Shown: positions 19,482 to 25,409 of the stretch, in pieces
Layout of the letters: each line of letters opens with the position of its first letter
Numbering within the stretch: the stretch's first letter is position 1
Source of the DNA: Entamoeba invadens IP1
Lineage: Eukaryota; Evosea; Mastigamoebida; Endamoebidae
Direction of reading: 5' to 3'
DNA length: 25,409 nt
Assembly: GCF_000330505.1 (NCBI RefSeq)
Contig: NW_004440146.1
Span: 25,822-51,230, forward strand
Notes under the pieces: model-generated
Told to the model about the DNA's origin: nothing
The model's input: only the letters and a program-made list of their open reading frames with translations
The model's database searches: none
Program-made: the position numbers and the translations under genes

Positions 19482-21698
19482 TTTAATTTAAGTTTAATGA
19501 ATTATTTTAAATTATAATAAGTAATTAAATTGAAATGTTTATAATTGTATTGAATATATATAAATTAATTAATTCATTGTGGTTGTTTTGTTTTATAAAC
19601 AATAATTTATTATTTATAATTGGGATAATAAAATTTTCAATAAAAACATGAAAATATAACATATACTTTAAGATTGATACATAATTGGAGATTCTTTTTA
19701 TTTAGCGATTGTTAATAATATAATAAAAACGATAATGGTTATAAATCGGGTTATAGTATATATAACTAACCAGATTATTTTTTATGTATGACAATAAATA
19801 CGGTCAAAAACGTCTATTTGTCAGAATATCAGCAGAAAAACGTATCTATTTGTCGTGAAAGAAAGAATTTTGTATAAAGTTTGTTTTAATATTCAAAATT
19901 GTTTTACAATAAAAAATAATTCATCTTATTGTTACACATATTTATAATTGACCATTCATACAAAAAGCCAGTTTTGCAATTAGAATTTTATATTATAAGC
20001 ACATTCGAGTGTATTGTTATTGTATTTTTAAATTAAATTATGTTATATAAATCATTGTTATTAAAAAGGTTTAAATGGTATTATTAATCTTTTTAAAAAT
20101 CAAACTTGTTGTACAAATAGAAAATTATTAATTGTCATAAAAAAGTGGTTGTAATGAAAATAATGTTATTAAAAACAAAAAATCTAATTTGTCAATAATT
20201 TTTGGTGTTTAGTATAAGTCAGTAATTAAATGAAACAATTTAATTAATTTGTTTTATAATATTATATAAGGAATTAAAAATGGTAATAATGTTAATATTT
20301 TCAACTTTTGACAAAAATTATAATTCTGTATGTGAAAAAGACTTATCAACCTTAGCAAGTCAACTGAATCAACTTTTTTTGTGGGAAGGTGAAATCTGGA
20401 TAAGATTTATCTAGATCATATTTTATTTTTAAAACAATTAAAAATAAATTCAAAACACGAAATCGATTAGTTTTCGCTCAAACTACTGGTCTTTACAGAC
20501 GCATGTTTTCTATTTTCAATGTGTTCAAAATAGTCAATACTTGCTGTTACGAAAAATAAACATAAATTTTCATGAGAGCGCTTCGATTTTTATCAATTTT
20601 TCATTATTTAAATTGGTTTGTGACACGCAGTTCTTAATTTAAGATCTTTTTAGTTCAAATACAAAAATAAAAAAAAGTGAGTTATTTTAAGTAAAAAAAT
20701 CAAGGATATAAATTCTCCAGTTTTCACTTCGTAAGGTTAAAGAAGGTATATTTATGTTTTTGGTGAACCTTTCAACAGTAAAAGATATAGACAGTAAAAT
20801 CAATAATCAGCACAAAACGTTTGTTAATTTAAACACAATAACAGCTTTTATAAAGGAATGTCATATTTGTAATATAATGTCATATTACACGTTGTTTATC
20901 AATAAATGCCTTATGATTAATTATTGGCTTTCAACTTTATAAATATACAAACTTGATAATTGTAATTGTTGCTTGTTTGATTTGGACATTTTTTCAACTT
21001 ATTCATAATAAATTGCACATCCCCAACATCCTTTCATTTTATATCGTGATGAAAAGGTACAGTCAATTTTGATTTTGAAGATGAGTAAAATATTTTTATA
21101 TTTTATAATAACTTTTATAATGTTTAATATGAGTAAAAAAAGATTATTTTTAGTAATGTTGTTGTGATAAAATGCTTTATTTAAGGATTGTAAAACATTG
21201 TATTTTTAAAGAGGGTTTATGTGGGATAAACCAAAAACAACTGAAGAAAAAACATATTGTAATAAATTATAAAAACAAGAAATACAAATATCTTTAGCAC
21301 ATTATCTGTTTCACTTTACAATGATGATTTATTATTTCAATAAACATTTATAATTTTAGCCGAAAAACAAGTCTAAAATTCTTATACATTACACTTTGTG
21401 TCCGTCATATACAAACAACAAATTGAAAGTTTGAAAATAATTAAAGAAGAAAAAAGACTTAACACTTTAAATAACATTGAACAAAATTCAAGTGGTCTAA
21501 AAATCGGGAAATTTCGAGTTTATTAAATAAATTTCCGTTTTTTAGAGTTTATATTATGTGCATAACATTACACAAGCCAAAAAAGGAAAATCATCAAAAA
21601 TTTGATTAATATCCCTGGAAAAACAGGCCAAAACAAAAACAATGGCGTTATTTTAAGTGTTAAGTAAATACCTTATGTGTAATATTCTAATGTTACTA
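19482..21698. other. 2.2-kb AT-rich intergenic region
   Basis: It is upstream of the kinase pseudogene and downstream of the SPRY gene. I recognise no gene. A near-direct repeat, AAAAACGT-(AT)-CTATTTGTC, occurs at 19806-19822 and 19836-19854. A 62-codon ORF at 20754-20942 has no recognisable features. Confidence 0.45.
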
Positions 21699-23753
21699 TT
21701 ATACTACAACTTTGTTTGTCAATGTATTTAAATCAAATTCGAATGGCTTTTCTCCATAGTTTATAACTATCTTGCTGAATACGTTCATTGAAATGGCGGT
21801 AGCAACACTGTTTGCATTAAATTCACGTGAAACCACATAATTTCCATTACAAGTGAAAAAGAATTTAGACGCCATTTTCTTTATATTAAAAACAATGCCG
21901 ACACCAACAACGTCTGTTTCTCCCGTCTTTTTGCCGGATCGTATTTTACTATCATATCCATCAAGATCGCCGTTGTTGTATATGGTTTCATCATCGCTAT
22001 GATATCCACAACTCATTTGTTGCCACCCTAACATTACATTTTGATATACAATGTGTTCAAACACGTTCATTATACCAACGGCAATATAACTGTTCCGAGT
22101 CAATTCAATTTCAAAATATCTGACATTAGCAATAGTTTTAATAACATCGTTTTTATCAATAAATTGCATTTCACATTTGCAGTTGTTTCCATTTAAAAAT
22201 CCATATGAAACAACCATATCGTACATATCTTTTTCAACTTCTTTTTTCCTTTTTATTTTATTGCCAACGACTTCCACACGCGGACTCATTGAAACAAATT
22301 TGGACATTTTCCACTGACCCTTTTCTTTTATTTGGATTGGAAATTCAAAAATTTTTTCAATACTGGTTTCAATATATGTTTTATCGGAATATTTACGAAG
22401 GTAAATAGACGAATTAATTCCGTTAAAAATTATAGCTTTAGAATTGCTTAAATGGACTACTTTATTATTAAAATCGATTTTTGGTAATGAGACATTATTT
22501 GATTCAACGACGGTAATCGTTTTCAGACTGTTTAGTTTCTTAGAAAACGTTAATCGATTTCCTTGATAAATAAATAGTGTTTTTAAATTGTCGAGGTTAC
22601 AACTAAAATAAGTATCATTGACATTCCACAACTCGATTTCAACAAGTGCAGCCATTTCGCATTTTTCAGTGAATATAATTTTAACTGCATTTGTTATTGA
22701 AAGGCTTTTTAAACACGGAAATTGGTTGTCAAATTTGACTTTAACAAGTGAAAGAATATTTAGTGTTTTAATGCACGAAAAGTTGATATTGAGAACTTGC
22801 GTTTTTAAATTGATTTTAGCTTCTTCTTCATTTTTGGAAAGCAAAGTTAATTGTGAAACACTTTTTGGAAGCACCCAAGTCGTTTTCATAATTTTATTTG
22901 TATGTATATAAACGACACTTGTGGAGTATGTGTTTTCAATGATTTTGTTAATAATTGAAGTCGCAACAAAACCTTCAATACAGACACTTCCTTTATCACA
23001 TAGAATTCGGTCGCTCAGTGTCTCGCACATATTTGAGACACAAGTAGCATAATAATAAGTTGTTTTCTTAAATAATTTAAGCACTTCCTTGTCTTTTGGG
23101 TGATGACTGATTGTTATATAAACAGTGCTTTTTTCGTTGTCAAGAAGTGTTTGTTCTAACAAATTTAATTTGTCGATAAAAACAGTGTTTAACTCAATTG
23201 GTTTACCTCCACTCATGTTAATGACAATTGTCTCTGGCAGGTTCAAGTACTTCTCCTTTTTATTTTCCGTGTAATCAGCAATGAAGTCAATAAACGATTC
23301 AAAGTCTATGTACAAGTACTTTAAAGCTGTCAAATATTTAGTGTGATGTGTTATAAATTTTATGCACTCCAAAGTTAATATATATTCATCGTCATCGGGG
23401 TTTGGAAATAACAAAGACAATCGAACTACTTTGGGAAATATTTTTCGAACAAATTCGGTCGTCCACAATCCATTTTTAAATGCACAAGTGAAATCGACGT
23501 TGTAAAGTTGTTTTGGAAGCGTGAAAAGATCAGTAGAAGTAAACTCATAATATCCAAAATCAATAGTTTCAGGTGTAAAGTGTTTGTAAAACCAAATAAC
23601 AGAAGACTCGGTCATGAAAACGGGATTGACTTTCAATGAACATAAAGCAGATAAACATACTTTGGAAACTTGTATAAAGCTGTACAAAGTTTGACGACTA
23701 AAAAAGTTTAAAGCAACCTTCATCAAGAAGACTATTTCCAATTTGATTGCCAT
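21699..23753 (-). CDS. LRR-like protein with C-terminal SPRY domain
   Basis: Intact 684-residue ORF. The N-terminal 50 residues (MKVALNFFSRQTLYSFIQVSKVC) form an F-box-like helical motif common at the start of Entamoeba LRR proteins. Residues of about 70-470 are degenerate leucine-rich segments (LKSLSIT, LKTLFIY, LKTITVV) with no strict repeat length. Residues of about 530-670 form a SPRY domain: YFEIELT, SYIAVGIMN, GWQQMSCGYHSDDETIYNNG, a GETDVVGVGI-type strand, and FFFTCNG. SPRY domains are protein-interaction modules. No catalytic motif, signal peptide or membrane helix is seen, so a cytosolic binding or adaptor role is inferred, substrate unknown. The start is the first Met and sits directly before the conserved helix; a second Met (MKVAL) 11 codons in is also possible. 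Confidence 0.85.
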   Translation of the reverse strand: MAIKLEIVFLMKVALNFFSRQTLYSFIQVSKVCLSALCSLKVNPVFMTESSVIWFYKHFTPETIDFGYYEFTSTDLFTLPKQLYNVDFTCAFKNGLWTTEFVRKIFPKVVRLSLLFPNPDDDEYILTLECIKFITHHTKYLTALKYLYIDFESFIDFIADYTENKKEKYLNLPETIVINMSGGKPIELNTVFIDKLNLLEQTLLDNEKSTVYITISHHPKDKEVLKLFKKTTYYYATCVSNMCETLSDRILCDKGSVCIEGFVATSIINKIIENTYSTSVVYIHTNKIMKTTWVLPKSVSQLTLLSKNEEEAKINLKTQVLNINFSCIKTLNILSLVKVKFDNQFPCLKSLSITNAVKIIFTEKCEMAALVEIELWNVNDTYFSCNLDNLKTLFIYQGNRLTFSKKLNSLKTITVVESNNVSLPKIDFNNKVVHLSNSKAIIFNGINSSIYLRKYSDKTYIETSIEKIFEFPIQIKEKGQWKMSKFVSMSPRVEVVGNKIKRKKEVEKDMYDMVVSYGFLNGNNCKCEMQFIDKNDVIKTIANVRYFEIELTRNSYIAVGIMNVFEHIVYQNVMLGWQQMSCGYHSDDETIYNNGDLDGYDSKIRSGKKTGETDVVGVGIVFNIKKMASKFFFTCNGNYVVSREFNANSVATAISMNVFSKIVINYGEKPFEFDLNTLTNKVVV

Positions 23754-24326
23754 TATATGTTTAGTTTCATCTATAATTTGTTTTTATAATGAAATATCTT
23801 TGTTGTGATCTTTTATTTTGAACTGAATATTTTTATATATAATTAGACAAAATTTGGTTTTTTTAATTAATTTTAAATAAGAAAAACATTAAAAGTAATT
23901 CGTTGGTATTTAAATTAAAAGACAAAATGTTGCTAAATTAATATTAACTTGCATAAAATCATAAATTAAAAAACGATATCAATGAACTTGATTTTTACAT
24001 GTAGACACTACATTTATGGTATGTGGGTATTTTTTGAGCAGAATTATAATTTTCATCTTAAACTCGATTTGTGGCTATTTGTCTCTTTGATTTTTCAAAC
24101 AATCTATAAATGAATAAAAATTTTGATTATGATGTTGGATGAAAACTTTTACAATAATTTACTTTTCAACGCAAAAATGAAGATAAATTTTTGAAAGAAT
24201 TTTTAGTATTATTGTGTAGTTCAATGTTAATTTTGAAACTGTTGACAAAAACAATGGTCGAAACATCAAGTTAAAAATATAATTTACACTTAAAACTATA
24301 AAAAAATAATTGTTGATAAATTTTAT
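23754..24326. other. AT-rich intergenic region
   Basis: No gene is recognised. It separates the SPRY gene start from the BspA remnant. No clear TATTTAAA-type box is found close to the SPRY gene ATG. Confidence 0.45.
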
Positions 24327-24525
24327 TCAGTGACATCAATTGGTGATCATTGTTATTTGTGGATGTAGTACTTTAAGTTACCTTTTAATGTCATCAAGTG
24401 TTACATCAATTATTAAACAATGTTTTCATGAGTGTAGTAATTCGACTGGTATAACAATATCATCAAATGTGATATTCATTGGTAATTATTGTTTCCAAAC
24501 AAACACAGTAGTTCATCGAAAATAA
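24327..24525 (+). pseudogene. BspA-like LRR gene remnant (3' end only)
   Basis: About two and a half LRR_5 repeats of the same type as the gene at 2647-3852: SVTSIGDHCY, then after a one-base frame change SVTSIIKQCFHECSNSTG, then IFIGNYCF and the tail NTVVHRK before a stop. The tail parallels NTIIHYE of the intact protein, so this is the C-terminal end of a lost gene copy. The N-terminal module and earlier repeats are missing upstream. It is on the opposite strand from the intact copy. Confidence 0.75.
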
Positions 24526-24875
24526 TTTAGTTATTAGTTTTTATAAACCAATAAAAATAAACAAAGTTTGTATTGTAACAGTGTTGGTGGATAAAAGTCT
24601 GATTGATAAAATAGTGTGGTTTATTTTAAATTATAATACACTAATAAATAATCATAATATTTCTTTATCACATTTGCTTAAACTGAAATCAAGTATTTTA
24701 CACATTTTTGAATATATTTACTCTCATTTTTCCATTTGTTTGTGATTTGTGATATTTTTTTAAAAGATACATGAAAGGTTATGCATTTATTGCATAAACA
24801 GACTTAAGTTTTGTTTTTAAATATTTTTTTTAAAAAAAATATTATTCTTCTTGATAGTTTGGTTTTTTATCATAG
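24526..24875. other. AT-rich spacer
   Basis: Nothing recognisable lies between the BspA remnant and the MITE. Confidence 0.45.
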
Positions 24876-24877
24876 TA

Positions 24878-25122
24878 CAGGGAGGATAAAAAACCGCTTC
24901 CGTCTTTTTAACCGCTTCCTATCGATTTAATAGTTATAAATAATAACATTATAATAAAAAGTATGATACTAATTACCACCTCGGACAGAAAAAGTCTCCA
25001 CGAGGCATATTCAGCCTTCATGGTAAACAGTACTATAAATTTTATTATATTAATATTATTAATAACTATTAAATTGATAGGAAGCGGTTAAAAAGACGGA
25101 AGGGGTTTTTTAGCCCCCCCTG
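24878..25122. mobile_element. 245-bp Tc1/mariner-type MITE
   Basis: Inverted ends begin CAGGGAGG (24878) and CAGGGGGG (25122 reversed). They match over about 60 bp with one single-base gap, and more weakly to about 80 bp. A TA dinucleotide flanks each end (24876-24877, 25123-25124), as expected for the Tc1/mariner superfamily. There is no coding capacity. Each end contains the unit ACCGCTTCC (right end: first copy altered to ACCCCTTCC) twice. The short centre has a CCTCG/CGAGG hairpin (24979-24983, 25001-25005). A matching full-length mariner is not in the window. Confidence 0.85.
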
Positions 25123-25124
25123 TA

Positions 25125-25409
25125 TAATGTAAATCTGATATGTTAATATATAATGTATATTTATAAAACAGTATTAACTTAAATGTGAATTAATTAAAAC
25201 AATAAAATATATTTAAATGTTATTTTTATCAAATTTCAAATTAAATTATTCATTAATATTTTTATAATTCGCTTTTATTAAGTTTATTAATTTAATTAAA
25301 TTATCACCTTGTTTAGTTGGGGCAGACCTTTCCCACCCTCACCCCGTTTACCAAAATAAAATATTTGCCGCGAGTGTTTTTTGGAGGAAGTCCACTTTTT
25401 AGCTACTGT
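25125..25409. other. AT-rich spacer then GC-richer block at window edge
   Basis: From about 25319 the base composition changes sharply (GGGGCAGACC, CACCCTCACCCCG). On the minus strand one frame is open for about 30 codons before TAA. It is probably the end of another gene or transposon that continues beyond the window; not identifiable from this much. Confidence 0.4.

Noticed and set aside
20754..20942. 62-codon plus-strand ORF in the 2.2-kb spacer
   Set aside because: No recognisable domain or promoter. It could be a small orphan gene, but nothing supports that over chance.

Overview
The window looks like nuclear DNA of an Entamoeba species, most likely E. invadens or a close relative. The reasons are very AT-rich intergenic DNA, intronless genes, a BspA-type leucine-rich-repeat (LRR) protein with the Entamoeba-specific N-terminus, a CXXC-rich transmembrane kinase of the Entamoeba TMK family, and an unusual density of DNA transposons. 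The species call is inference; no search was run.

Layout. Bases 1-2244 hold a decayed Mutator-like (MULE) transposase on the minus strand, running off the left edge. Bases 2647-3852 hold an intact BspA-like LRR gene on the minus strand. Bases 4286-14447 are a transposon stack. First comes a 3.15-kb piggyBac-type element (TTAA target, CCCTTCGAG ends) with no visible transposase but with a broken actin fragment. It abuts a 6,988-bp MULE (9-bp target duplication; 167 bp of perfectly identical inverted terminal sequence). The MULE holds its own broken transposase, a complete nested PIF/Harbinger-like element (TAA duplication, about 55-bp terminal repeats), and a third DDE transposase of a different lineage. 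Bases 14440-19481 hold a TMK receptor-kinase pseudogene on the minus strand. Its stop codon lies inside the MULE target duplication. After 2.2 kb of AT-rich spacer comes an intact LRR-like/SPRY gene (21699-23753, minus). The right end carries a BspA gene remnant, a 245-bp Tc1/mariner-type MITE with TA duplication, and a GC-richer patch at the edge.

Only two genes look intact: the BspA gene and the SPRY gene. The transposase genes, kinase and actin fragment carry stops or frameshifts. Several frameshifts fall in A or T runs, so some may be sequence errors. The most unusual content is the nested stack: at least three element types with definable ends, all immediately behind the stop codon of one surface-kinase gene. 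I found no tRNA, rRNA or CRISPR.
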